Positions 1 to 7,779 of a stretch of 64,000 nt of DNA are shown here, one piece after another. The translations under genes and the position numbers were made by a program. Below the pieces are notes generated by a model. It saw nothing but the letters and a program-made list of their open reading frames with translations. It searched no databases and was not told the origin of the DNA. Source of the DNA: Neisseria subflava (GTDB taxonomy: Bacteria > Pseudomonadota > Gammaproteobacteria > Burkholderiales > Neisseriaceae); the NCBI RefSeq assembly GCF_024205705.1, contig NZ_CP073115.1, positions 806,001 to 870,000 on the forward strand. Reading direction: 5' to 3'. Numbering within the stretch: the first letter of the stretch is position 1; each line of letters opens with the position of its first letter.

Positions 1-416
1 CACAGGCCGGATGCGCCGACATGAGATTTGGCTTTGGTTACGAATGCGCTTTCAATGAAAGGCAGTAAAGCGATTTCAGCAGGCATATTGCGTTTTTTAA
101 CTTCATTGGCAATATGGTACATATAAGGTTTGCTGCGAGAGATAGTGCGGTCGAAATATGCACTGTTTGCAGCAAATTTGTTTTCATGGCGGCGAACCAG
201 TTCTGTGTTGACTTCGTTGATGCGGAAGTCTTTACGCAACGATGCCCACAAGCTGCCAGATCCGAAGGTTTGTGCTTTGGTTTGGTCGAGCAGGGAGGAG
301 TTGAGGCGCATCATGGCCATGCCGACTTGGTTGGGTGTAGCGTTTTGCGCGTAGGCTGTGGCGGAAACTGCCGACAGGCTTGAAACGGTCAGAGCGATGG
401 TTTTTAGTTTTGCCAT
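1..416 (-). CDS. mltD: membrane-bound lytic murein transglycosylase D, 5' part only
   Basis: Reading back from the ATG at 416-414 gives 138 codons before the window edge. The product begins with a signal peptide ending near AYA (residues 21-23). The slt-type catalytic block LPFIESAF follows, with the presumed catalytic Glu at residue 122 and then S-x-VGASGL, typical of the MltD (DniR) family. Such enzymes cleave peptidoglycan glycan strands in the periplasm, leaving 1,6-anhydro-muramyl ends. The LysM repeats expected at the C terminus would lie outside the window. The gene is divergent from a YafS-like methyltransferase, a pairing also known next to E. coli mltD. The family call is secure; completeness cannot be judged. 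Confidence 0.88.
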   Translation of the reverse strand, partial: MAKLKTIALTVSSLSAVSATAYAQNATPNQVGMAMMRLNSSLLDQTKAQTFGSGSLWASLRKDFRINEVNTELVRRHENKFAANSAYFDRTISRSKPYMYHIANEVKKRNMPAEIALLPFIESAFVTKAKSHVGASGL

Positions 417-572
417 AGTAAATAGAGTTATCAAATATATAATAAAATTTCGTCTTTTCGATGGTATCGTTTCAGCATTCAATCGTCAAGTCGGGCAGGG
501 AATTTGCTTGTATGATGTGGTCGTGGTGTTAAAATTCTGTCACACAAGTCAGGATGCATAGGGGAGCATTTA

Positions 573-1232
573 ATGGAAACTTTTTTTATGCAAACGCCAA
601 TGGGACAATATCTTGCTCAAAAAGAGGCGGATTTTTTCAGACGGCATTTGCAATATTTGAATGGTCAAGTGGCAGTTCAATTGGGCAGTATATGGCAGAG
701 GTCGTCTGAAAATATGATTGTGGTGCCACGCGATGTGCGGATGGATGCTGAAATGTTGGCATTTGAAACGCATTCCGTGGATGTGTTATTGATGCCCCAT
801 CTTTTGGAAATTTCAACTGCGGATTTAGTGTTGAAAGAGGCGTTTAGGGTATTAAACCCTGAAGGAAGGTTGATTTTGACGGGGTTTAACCCTAAATCTT
901 TGTGGGGATTGAGCTCGTGGTTTGATGGCAAAAGACTGCCTATGAAATCTCAATGTTTGGTTCTGGCTGAGTTGAAACGAAAAATTGCCGCTATTGGTTT
1001 TGAAATGGAATATGGGCAATTTATGAATTATCTGCCAGCGGTAAATTCGCCATCTGCTTTGAAGTTCTGGCGGTTTATGGAAAAGGCCGGGGATAGGTGG
1101 TGGCCTCAGTGTGCAGCGGTGTATGGTGTGGTTTTAACGAAACATTTGATTGGTATCCGTCCTTTGCCTGAATTGGAATCTGCATTCGATGGCAATACGG
1201 TCGCTTTAAGTACGGCACGTTTGGCCGAATAG
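573..1232 (+). CDS. YafS-like SAM-dependent methyltransferase family protein
   Basis: A 219-residue cytoplasmic protein. The middle part (about residues 65-110), with SVDVLLMPHLLEIS and then EAFRVLNPEGRLILTGFNP, is the post-motif I region of class I methyltransferases. The usual glycine-rich SAM loop is weak here (VAVQLGS), so catalysis is uncertain. A GGGGAG ribosome site just upstream supports the ATG at 573. A second ATG five codons on is possible. In E. coli the homologue yafS lies beside mltD, as here. The substrate is unknown. The family assignment rests on the domain pattern and the neighbour. Confidence 0.7.
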   Translation: METFFMQTPMGQYLAQKEADFFRRHLQYLNGQVAVQLGSIWQRSSENMIVVPRDVRMDAEMLAFETHSVDVLLMPHLLEISTADLVLKEAFRVLNPEGRLILTGFNPKSLWGLSSWFDGKRLPMKSQCLVLAELKRKIAAIGFEMEYGQFMNYLPAVNSPSALKFWRFMEKAGDRWWPQCAAVYGVVLTKHLIGIRPLPELESAFDGNTVALSTARLAE

Positions 1233-1274
1233 TTTCAGACGGCCTATATATAATGATGAATTTGGAGAATAATG

Positions 1275-2102
1275 ATGCCTGAATTACCTGAAGTAGAAAC
1301 GACTTTACGTGGAATCGCGCCGCATATTTATGACAAAAAGATAGAAAAAGTCATTATTCGTCAGTTTAAATTGAGATGGCCTATCCATCCGAACTTGGCG
1401 CAAATTTTGGCAGGGCGCAAAGTTTTGGCATGCAACCGTCGTGCGAAGTATTTGATTATTACTTTTGAAACGGGTATTTTACTTATTCACTTGGGTATGT
1501 CCGGCAGTTTGCGTATTTTTACCGCCAATGATGAGCGTATCGCAACGCCGGATAAACACGATCATTTAGATTTTGTATTTGATGACGGTACCGTATTGCG
1601 TTATCACGATCCGCGTAAATTTGGTGCGGTATTGTGGTATGAGGGTATTGTCGAGCATCATCCGCTGTTGGAAAAGTTGGGGCCGGAGCCGCTCTCGGGT
1701 GATTTTGATGCAAATTACCTGTATCAGAAATTGAAAACCCAAAAGCGTGCAGTTAAATTAGCGCTGATGGATAATGCGGTGGTGGTTGGCGTTGGCAATA
1801 TTTATGCGAATGAAAGTCTGTTTAAGGCAGGTATTTCGCCATTGCGTCCGGCGAATAAGTTGACCAAAAAAGAATGCGCATTATTGGTAGAGACTGTTAA
1901 AGCGGTTCTACAAAGGGCGATTGAAGCGGGCGGCAGTACGCTGCGAGACTTCGTTAATAGCGATGGGAAAAGCGGCTACTTTCAGCAGGAATATACGGTC
2001 TATGGACGCCACAATGAGCCTTGTGTCCAATGTGGCGGGTTGATTTTTAAAGAAACTTTGGGGCAGCGTGGAACATTTTATTGTCCAAATTGCCAGAAAT
2101 AG
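1275..2102 (+). CDS. mutM: formamidopyrimidine-DNA glycosylase (Fpg)
   Basis: Base-excision repair enzyme removing 8-oxoguanine and Fapy lesions, with AP-lyase activity. The protein must begin MPELPEV because Pro2 is the catalytic nucleophile. The second ATG of the tandem ATG-ATG at 1272 is therefore the start, and GGAG at 1264-1267 is well spaced for it. Glu3, the conserved Lys in RRAKYL (residue 58) and a C-terminal zinc finger (CVQC, about 16 residues, CPNC) are all present. Length is 275 residues, normal for the family. The next gene, an acyltransferase, follows after an inverted uptake-sequence pair. Confidence 0.96.
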   Translation: MPELPEVETTLRGIAPHIYDKKIEKVIIRQFKLRWPIHPNLAQILAGRKVLACNRRAKYLIITFETGILLIHLGMSGSLRIFTANDERIATPDKHDHLDFVFDDGTVLRYHDPRKFGAVLWYEGIVEHHPLLEKLGPEPLSGDFDANYLYQKLKTQKRAVKLALMDNAVVVGVGNIYANESLFKAGISPLRPANKLTKKECALLVETVKAVLQRAIEAGGSTLRDFVNSDGKSGYFQQEYTVYGRHNEPCVQCGGLIFKETLGQRGTFYCPNCQK

Positions 2103-2103
2103 T

Positions 2104-2137
2104 TTCAGACGGCCTTAAATGTCAGAGGCCGTCTGAA
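2104..2137. terminator. inverted uptake-sequence pair after mutM
   Basis: Perfect 12-base arms TTCAGACGGCCT (2104-2115) and AGGCCGTCTGAA (2126-2137) form a hairpin immediately after the mutM stop. No long T run follows, so read-through into the acyltransferase gene is possible. Confidence 0.6.
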
Positions 2138-2165
2138 CATAATGAACACAATACAGAAGAAATTT

Positions 2166-2951
2166 ATGTCTAAACAAAAAGCTCCTTTTTTTAAACGACT
2201 GGGCAGACTTTGCCGTTTGGCAGCTTGGTTATTCAGAACCGCTTGGGATTTGCGTGCCATCGATGGTAACAATGCAGAGGAACGCAATCACGCCGTGGTT
2301 GTTTTGGGAAAAGGTGCGTTGGATGCTTTGGATATCGAATTGAAAATCGGCGTACCGCCGCAAGGAAATGTAAGCGGTACTTTGGTGGTGGCCAATCATG
2401 TATCTTGGTTGGATATTTTTGCCATGAGTGCAGTTTATCCAAGCAGTTTTATTGCGAAACAGGAAATCAGCGGCTGGCCGGTTTTGGGGAAAATGGGTAA
2501 AAATGCCGGTACGGTGTTTATTAACCGCAATTCCCGCCGTGATGTCGAGCCGATTAATCAGGCGATTTGTGCGGCATTGAAAGCAGGGCAGAATGTCAGC
2601 TTCTTCCCCGAGGCGCGCACTTCGTCCGGTTTGGGTATTTTGCCGTTTAAAGCTGCCCTGTTCCAATCGGCTATTGATGCGAAAGCGCCGATTCAGGCGG
2701 TAACTTTGCGATATTATGATGACGAAGGACAACGGACGGATTTGCCATCCTATGCGGAGGTAAACCTGTTTCAATCTTTATGGCGCATTGTTTCTATGAA
2801 GAAAATCCGTATCCGTTTGGATTTTTCGCCTCAATACAAACCGACAGACATGCCGGATAAAGACCGCTATGCTTTGAAGGATATTGCGGAAACAGCCATC
2901 GGCGAAATTGTGGCTTCTGATTCTCTCGTTCAGCCCTTACCTAAAAAATAA
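2166..2951 (+). CDS. 1-acyl-sn-glycerol-3-phosphate acyltransferase (PlsC/NlaB type)
   Basis: Adds the second acyl chain to lysophosphatidic acid at the inner membrane. The acyltransferase motifs are clear: NHVSWLD (His78 and Asp83, the H-x4-D catalytic pair), the GTVFINR segment, and FPEARTS at about residues 147-153. The ATG at 2166 (MSKQKAPFF) has an AGAAGA stretch before it. An in-frame ATG at 2142 would add eight residues but has no better ribosome site. Neisseria has two such enzymes, NlaA and NlaB. I recall NlaB being beside fpg in meningococcus, which would fit, but this is from memory. Family is secure; the paralogue name is moderate. Confidence 0.88.
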   Translation: MSKQKAPFFKRLGRLCRLAAWLFRTAWDLRAIDGNNAEERNHAVVVLGKGALDALDIELKIGVPPQGNVSGTLVVANHVSWLDIFAMSAVYPSSFIAKQEISGWPVLGKMGKNAGTVFINRNSRRDVEPINQAICAALKAGQNVSFFPEARTSSGLGILPFKAALFQSAIDAKAPIQAVTLRYYDDEGQRTDLPSYAEVNLFQSLWRIVSMKKIRIRLDFSPQYKPTDMPDKDRYALKDIAETAIGEIVASDSLVQPLPKK

Positions 2952-3139
2952 TTTCAGTCAGGTACTTGTTTTATTTCAGATGGCCTTTATTTAAAGAAAC
3001 AGCTGTTTTCGGTTTAATTAAATTGATAGTTTGATGTAATTAATATTATTTGAACTATAAATTATACAAATCGATAGGCCTGCATTAGAATGCAAGCATT
3101 GATTCATTTCTCAAACCCGAATTTTTAAGGAGCTTAAAA

Positions 3140-3877
3140 ATGGCTTTGCAAGATCGTACCGGTCAAAAAGTACCTTCCGTAGTATTCCGCACTCGCGTTG
3201 GCGACACTTGGAAAGATGTTTCTACTGATGATTTGTTCAAAGGCAAAAAAGTAGTCGTGTTCTCTCTGCCTGGCGCATTTACTCCAACTTGCTCTTCTTC
3301 TCACCTGCCACGCTACAACGAATTGTTTGGCGCGTTCAAAGAAAACGGTGTTGACGCAATCTACTGCGTATCTGTAAACGACACTTTCGTAATGAACGCT
3401 TGGGCTGCTGAAGAAGAAGCCGACAACATCTACATGATCCCTGATGGCAACGGTGAATTCACTGAAGGCATGGGCATGTTGGTTGGCAAAGAAGACTTGG
3501 GCTTCGGCAAACGCTCTTGGCGTTACTCCATGCTGGTTAACGACGGCGTGGTTGAAAAAATGTTTATCGAACCTGAAGAACCAGGCGATCCTTTCAAAGT
3601 GTCTGACGCTGACACTATGTTGAAATTTATTGCTCCCGAGTGGAAAGCTCAAGAGTCTGTTGCCATCTTCACCAAACCTGGCTGCCAGTTCTGTGCTAAA
3701 GCTAAAAAAGCTCTGCAAGACAAAGGCTTGTCTTACGAAGAAATTGTATTGGGCAAAGATGCAACTGTTACTTCCGTACGCGCTATTACCGGCAAGATGA
3801 CTGCTCCTCAAGTATTCATCGGCGGCAAATACATCGGCGGCAGCGAAGACTTGGAAGCTTACTTGGCTAAAAACTAA
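3140..3877 (+). CDS. hybrid peroxiredoxin-glutaredoxin (Prx5-Grx)
   Basis: A 245-residue fusion. Residues 1-165 are a Prx5-type peroxiredoxin with peroxidatic Cys51 in PGAFTPTCSSSHLP. Residues 170-245 are a glutaredoxin with a CxxC site at Cys182 and Cys185 (GCQFC). The fused glutaredoxin lets glutathione directly reduce the peroxidase, so the enzyme detoxifies peroxides in the cytoplasm. An AAGGAG ribosome site lies just before the ATG. Codon use is notably biased (GGC, CTG, AAA), as in highly expressed genes. A dihydrolipoamide dehydrogenase-like gene follows, the same pairing as in meningococcus. Confidence 0.95.
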   Translation: MALQDRTGQKVPSVVFRTRVGDTWKDVSTDDLFKGKKVVVFSLPGAFTPTCSSSHLPRYNELFGAFKENGVDAIYCVSVNDTFVMNAWAAEEEADNIYMIPDGNGEFTEGMGMLVGKEDLGFGKRSWRYSMLVNDGVVEKMFIEPEEPGDPFKVSDADTMLKFIAPEWKAQESVAIFTKPGCQFCAKAKKALQDKGLSYEEIVLGKDATVTSVRAITGKMTAPQVFIGGKYIGGSEDLEAYLAKN

Positions 3878-3892
3878 TTGCCTGTATGCTTA

Positions 3893-3914
3893 AGACGGCT
3901 TGAAAAGGCCGTCT
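3893..3914 (+). terminator. uptake-sequence hairpin after prx-grx
   Basis: AGACGGC (3893-3899) pairs with GCCGTCT (3908-3914) sixteen bases after the stop codon. The right arm is part of a full AGGCCGTCTGAA uptake sequence. Confidence 0.5.
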
Positions 3915-3923
3915 GAAATACCC

Positions 3924-3981
3924 AAATATAGAGTTATTCAGACGACGTTTGCAAATCGGCGTTCTGAATAACTCTATATTT
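3924..3981. repeat. 19-bp perfect inverted repeat
   Basis: The 19-base arm at 3924-3942 (AAATATAGAGTT then ATTCAGA) is repeated exactly as its reverse complement at 3963-3981, with a 20-base spacer. The ends do not match Correia element termini. It may be a second terminator or a small mobile repeat. Confidence 0.7.
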
Positions 3982-4130
3982 ACAAGTAGAATTTGAGATT
4001 ATTGTTTTAAATCGATATTTAGGCATTGGCTATTGATTTTTAAATTTTGATAGTTTATAAAGTTTAGGCCGTCTGAAAACGGATAACCTGATGGCAATAT
4101 CGGTTTGGATATAGACAGTAAGGATAAAAT

Positions 4131-5537
4131 ATGAAAAAGATTCAAGCAGATGTGGTGGTACTGGGCGGCGGTACAGCCGGTATGGGCGCATTTCGCAATG
4201 CCCGCCTTCATACAGACAATGTTTACCTGATTGAAAACAATGTGTTCGGCACGACCTGCGCGCGTGTGGGCTGTATGCCTTCTAAACTCTTGATTGCCGC
4301 AGCAGAAGCGCGCCATCATGCTTTGCATACCGATCCGTTTGGCGTGCATTTGGATAAAGACAGCGTAACGGTAAACGGCGAAGAAGTCATGCACCGCGTG
4401 AAGTCCGAACGCGACCGTTTTGTTGGTTTTGTAGTCAGCGATGTAGAAGAGTGGCCTGCCGACAAGCGTATTATGGGTACGGCAAAATTTGTTGACGAAC
4501 GCACCGTCCAAATCGATGACCACACTCAAATCACTGCAAAGAGTTTTGTGATTGCTACCGGTTCGCGCCCTGTGATTTTCCCTCAGTGGGAAGTTTTAGG
4601 CGATCGCTTGATTGTGAACGATGATGTTTTCTCTTGGGATACCCTGCCTAAGAGTGTGGCCGTGTTTGGTCCTGGCGTAATCGGCTTAGAGTTGGGTCAG
4701 GCTTTGCACCGTTTGGGCGTGAAAGTTGAGATTTTCGGCGTAGGCGGAGCCATCGGCGGTATTTCTGACCCTGTTGTTGCTGAAGAAGCCAAAGCTGTTT
4801 TTGGCGAAGAGTTGGCTTTGCATTTGGATGCTAAAACCGAAGTCAAATTGGATGCGGAAGGCAATGTTGAAGTTCATTGGGAACAAGATGGCGAAAAAGG
4901 TGTGTTCGTTGCCGAATATATGCTGGCAGCCGTAGGCCGTCGTCCGAACGTTGACAATATCGGTTTGGAAAACATCAATATCGAAAAAGACACGCGCGGC
5001 GTGCCTGTTGCCGATCCGCTGACCATGCAAACCAGCATTCCGCACATCTTTATCGCAGGCGATGCGTCCAATCAATTGCCTCTGCTGCACGAAGCTTCCG
5101 ACCAAGGCAAAATTGCCGGTCACAATGCCGCTATTTTCCCGAATATTGAGGGCGGTTTGCGCCGTAGCGTAATCGGTGTGGTATTTACCAGTCCGCAAAT
5201 TGCCACTATCGGTTTGAAATACGCGCAAGTTGCGGCGAAATATCAACCTGATGAGTTTGTAATTGGAGAAGTTTCCTTCCGAAACCAAGGCCGCAGCCGC
5301 GTTATGTTGGTAAACAAAGGCCATATGCGTTTGTATGCTGAGAAAGCGACCGGCCGTTTTATTGGTGCGGAAGTTGTCGGCCCTGCTGCCGAACATTTGG
5401 CACACTTGATGGCTTGGGCACATCAAATGAAGATGACGATTCCGCAAATGCTGGATATGCCGTTCTACCATCCGGTTATCGAGGAAGGTCTGCGTACTGC
5501 ATTGCGTGATGCCGATGCGAAATTGAAACAGGCTTGA
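4131..5537 (+). CDS. dihydrolipoyl dehydrogenase-like flavoprotein disulfide reductase
   Basis: A 468-residue class I pyridine nucleotide-disulfide oxidoreductase. The N-terminal FAD loop is VVLGGGTAGMGA. The redox disulfide is Cys43/Cys48 in GTTCARVGCMPSKL. A second Rossmann loop (VFGPGVIGLELGQAL), the FAD motif HIFIAGDAS and the C-terminal active-site HPVIEEG are present. It is not beside pyruvate or oxoglutarate dehydrogenase genes, so it is probably a stand-alone paralogue (called LpdA3 in meningococcus, from memory). Its electron acceptor is unclear. Position after the peroxiredoxin hybrid suggests a thiol or peroxide stress role. Start is fixed by AAGGAT upstream. Confidence 0.85.
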   Translation: MKKIQADVVVLGGGTAGMGAFRNARLHTDNVYLIENNVFGTTCARVGCMPSKLLIAAAEARHHALHTDPFGVHLDKDSVTVNGEEVMHRVKSERDRFVGFVVSDVEEWPADKRIMGTAKFVDERTVQIDDHTQITAKSFVIATGSRPVIFPQWEVLGDRLIVNDDVFSWDTLPKSVAVFGPGVIGLELGQALHRLGVKVEIFGVGGAIGGISDPVVAEEAKAVFGEELALHLDAKTEVKLDAEGNVEVHWEQDGEKGVFVAEYMLAAVGRRPNVDNIGLENINIEKDTRGVPVADPLTMQTSIPHIFIAGDASNQLPLLHEASDQGKIAGHNAAIFPNIEGGLRRSVIGVVFTSPQIATIGLKYAQVAAKYQPDEFVIGEVSFRNQGRSRVMLVNKGHMRLYAEKATGRFIGAEVVGPAAEHLAHLMAWAHQMKMTIPQMLDMPFYHPVIEEGLRTALRDADAKLKQA

Positions 5538-5551
5538 TTATTTGATGGAAT

Positions 5552-5593
5552 AAAGGCCGTCTGAAACTCGTAGTGAGGTTTCAGACGGCCTTT
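5552..5593. terminator. bidirectional terminator between lpd-like gene and pilT2
   Basis: Sixteen-base perfect arms (5552-5567 and 5578-5593) contain paired uptake sequences. They are flanked by A and T runs and sit between two convergent genes. Confidence 0.85.
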
Positions 5594-5610
5594 TTTATGC
5601 TGTGAAGTTG

Positions 5611-6741
5611 TTAAATTAATTCTAAATCTGGACCGGCATTTTGCGCACGACGGCTTCGTAATTGAATGTCTAAGCGCAAGTCATGGGCGGAGTCGGCATT
5701 TTTAATAGCGTCTTGATAGCTGATATCGCCGTTTTCATACAAATCATACAAGGCTTGGTCAAAAGTGATCATGCCCATGCCGGTTGATTTTTTCATCATT
5801 TCTTTGATGTTGTGGACTTCGCCTTTTTGAATCAAGTCAGCAATAATCGGCGAATTGAGTAAAACTTCGACCGCCGCCACACGACCCCGGCCGCTTTCAC
5901 GGGGAATCAGGCGTTGGGAAATAAAGGCTTGCAGGTTGAGCGATAAGTCGGTTAGCAACTGGGTACGGCGCTCTTCGGGGAAGAAGTTGATGATGCGGTC
6001 GAGCGCTTGGTTGGTGCTGTTGGCATGCAGTGTCGCCATACACAAATGGCCGGTTTCCGCGAAGGAAATAGCGTAGTCCATGGTTTCACGGTCACGGATT
6101 TCGCCAATCAGAATGACATCCGGTGCTTGGCGCAGGGTGTTTTTCAGCGCAATCGGCCAATTTTCGGTATCTACGCCGATTTCACGTTGGGTGATGATGC
6201 AGTTTTTGTGTTGGTGGATAAACTCAATCGGATCTTCGATGGTAATAATATGGTCGAAGCTGTTTTCGTTTCGATAGTCGATAAGGGAGGCGAGGGAGGT
6301 GGACTTGCCCGAACCTGTACCGCCGACAAAAATAACCAGACCGCGTTTCCTGAGGGCGATGTCTTTCAGAATAGGGGGCAGATTGAGCGTTTCAAATTTA
6401 GGGATATTGCCGGTAATGGAGCGGAACACCAAAGCAGTTGCGCCGCGTTGAACCATGGCATTGACACGGAAGCGGCTGGTGTCGGGCAGGCTGATGGCGA
6501 AATTGCATTCGTTGGTGGTAGAAAATTCTTCGATTTGTTTGGAAGACATAATCGAAAAAGCGATTTCCATACATTTTTCAGCACTCAGCGGCTCATCGGT
6601 CAGCCGCATGATTTTGCCGTCCACTTTCATGGCCGGCGGGAAGTTGGTGGTAATGAAAAGGTCGGAGCCTTTGTATTTGTTCATATGGCGTAGCCAAGCA
6701 AACAATTCTTCTTTTGCGCCCGGAGTATTTTCGTCAAACAT
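5611..6741 (-). CDS. pilT2: type IV pilus retraction ATPase family protein, PilT2/PilU type
   Basis: A 376-residue secretion ATPase of the PilT family. Walker A is GGTGSGKST at about residues 140-148. The Asp-box region holds ITIEDPIEF, Walker B is DVILIGEIRD, and the His box holds GHLCMATLHAN. The N-terminal region (ELFAWLRHMNKYKGSDLF) and the RLIPRESGRGRVAAVEVLL segment match the PilU-like branch rather than PilT itself. Such proteins modulate pilus retraction from the cytoplasmic face. The gene is divergent from mtnN, as in meningococcus, where the neighbour is annotated pilT2. The exact paralogue name is inferred from that synteny. Confidence 0.87.
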   Translation of the reverse strand: MFDENTPGAKEELFAWLRHMNKYKGSDLFITTNFPPAMKVDGKIMRLTDEPLSAEKCMEIAFSIMSSKQIEEFSTTNECNFAISLPDTSRFRVNAMVQRGATALVFRSITGNIPKFETLNLPPILKDIALRKRGLVIFVGGTGSGKSTSLASLIDYRNENSFDHIITIEDPIEFIHQHKNCIITQREIGVDTENWPIALKNTLRQAPDVILIGEIRDRETMDYAISFAETGHLCMATLHANSTNQALDRIINFFPEERRTQLLTDLSLNLQAFISQRLIPRESGRGRVAAVEVLLNSPIIADLIQKGEVHNIKEMMKKSTGMGMITFDQALYDLYENGDISYQDAIKNADSAHDLRLDIQLRSRRAQNAGPDLELI

Positions 6742-6904
6742 AAGAATTCAGATAGTTAATATTAAGTTATTTTATTGAGAATAATTATAACAGAAGCAAT
6801 CATTATTTGCTGTTTTGCCCACTAAAGTGGCTATCTGTTTTAAATTGAGTGTCGTGCTAGGAATATAGCAGATTTTTCAGTATCCCTGTGATTTTAAATT
6901 CTGC

Positions 6905-6913
6905 TGTTATAAT
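6905..6913 (+). promoter_or_regulatory. extended -10 promoter of mtnN
   Basis: TGTTATAAT combines a perfect TATAAT (6908-6913) with an upstream TGn element, 33 bases before the mtnN start codon. No good -35 is seen, as expected for an extended -10 promoter. Confidence 0.6.
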
Positions 6914-6945
6914 GTTGCTCGATTAGTGAATGGAAAGGTAACGAG

Positions 6946-7647
6946 ATGTCAGCACAAACAATTGCCGTGGTCGGCGCTATGGAACAGGAAATTGAGCTTT
7001 TGCGTGAAAGCATGTCCAATGTCAAACATGTGTCCTTCGGTAAATTCTCGGCATATGAAGGCGAATTGGCTGGAAAACGCACGGTATTGGTTTTGAGCGG
7101 TATCGGTAAGGTCAATGCGGCGGTTTCGACTTCTTGGGTCATTCATCAGTTTGCACCGGATTGCGTCATCAATACCGGCAGTGCAGGTGGTTTGGGTAAG
7201 GAACTGAAGGTCGGTGATGTGGTCATCGGCGAAACTGTGGCGCATCATGATGTTGACGTAACGGCTTTTGGTTATGTTTGGGGGCAGGTACCGCAACTTC
7301 CTGCTGTGTTCGCATCGGATGAAAACCTGATTCGCCAAGCAGAAAAGGCGGCGCAAGTATTTGAAGGTGCGGCTGTAACGCAAGGCTTGATTGTCAGTGG
7401 CGACCGTTTTGTACACAGCAGCGAAGGTGTCGCGGAAATTCGCAGTCATTTTCCTGACGTAAAAGCAGTGGAAATGGAAGCTGCGGCGATTGCGCAAACT
7501 TGTCATCAGTTGGAAGTGCCGTTTGTGATTATTCGCGCCGTATCCGATTCGGCAGATGAGAAAGCGGACATCAGCTTTGAAGAGTTTTTGAAAACGGCTG
7601 CCGTCAGCTCGGCGAAGATGGTTACCGAGATTGTCAAATCGCTATAA
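6946..7647 (+). CDS. mtnN: 5'-methylthioadenosine/S-adenosylhomocysteine nucleosidase
   Basis: Hydrolyses MTA and SAH to adenine and a thioribose product, clearing SAM-derived inhibitors and feeding the activated methyl cycle and autoinducer-2 precursor. The 233-residue length is typical. The N terminus IAVVGAMEQEIELL, the NTGSAGGL segment, the purine-binding VKAVEMEAAAIAQ and the catalytic Asp region RAVSDSAD are all present. It has its own promoter and a strong terminator and is divergent from pilT2. Confidence 0.96.
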   Translation: MSAQTIAVVGAMEQEIELLRESMSNVKHVSFGKFSAYEGELAGKRTVLVLSGIGKVNAAVSTSWVIHQFAPDCVINTGSAGGLGKELKVGDVVIGETVAHHDVDVTAFGYVWGQVPQLPAVFASDENLIRQAEKAAQVFEGAAVTQGLIVSGDRFVHSSEGVAEIRSHFPDVKAVEMEAAAIAQTCHQLEVPFVIIRAVSDSADEKADISFEEFLKTAAVSSAKMVTEIVKSL

Positions 7648-7703
7648 AACCATGCAAAAGCGTTGAATTTCCGTTAGAATACGGAACGATTCAACCTTAT
7701 TCT

Positions 7704-7746
7704 AAGGCCGTCTGAAAACCGAATCCCTGTTTTTTCAGACGGCCTT
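7704..7746 (+). terminator. uptake-sequence terminator after mtnN
   Basis: Fifteen-base arms (7704-7718 and 7732-7746) form a hairpin about 55 bases after mtnN and just before lepA. Confidence 0.75.
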
Positions 7747-7779
7747 TCAGCCTTTAATTGCATTTATCTTAATAACAAT

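Noticed and set aside
3924..3981. Correia repeat element
   Set aside because: The arm ends do not match the TATAG[C/T]GGATTAA terminus of Correia elements.
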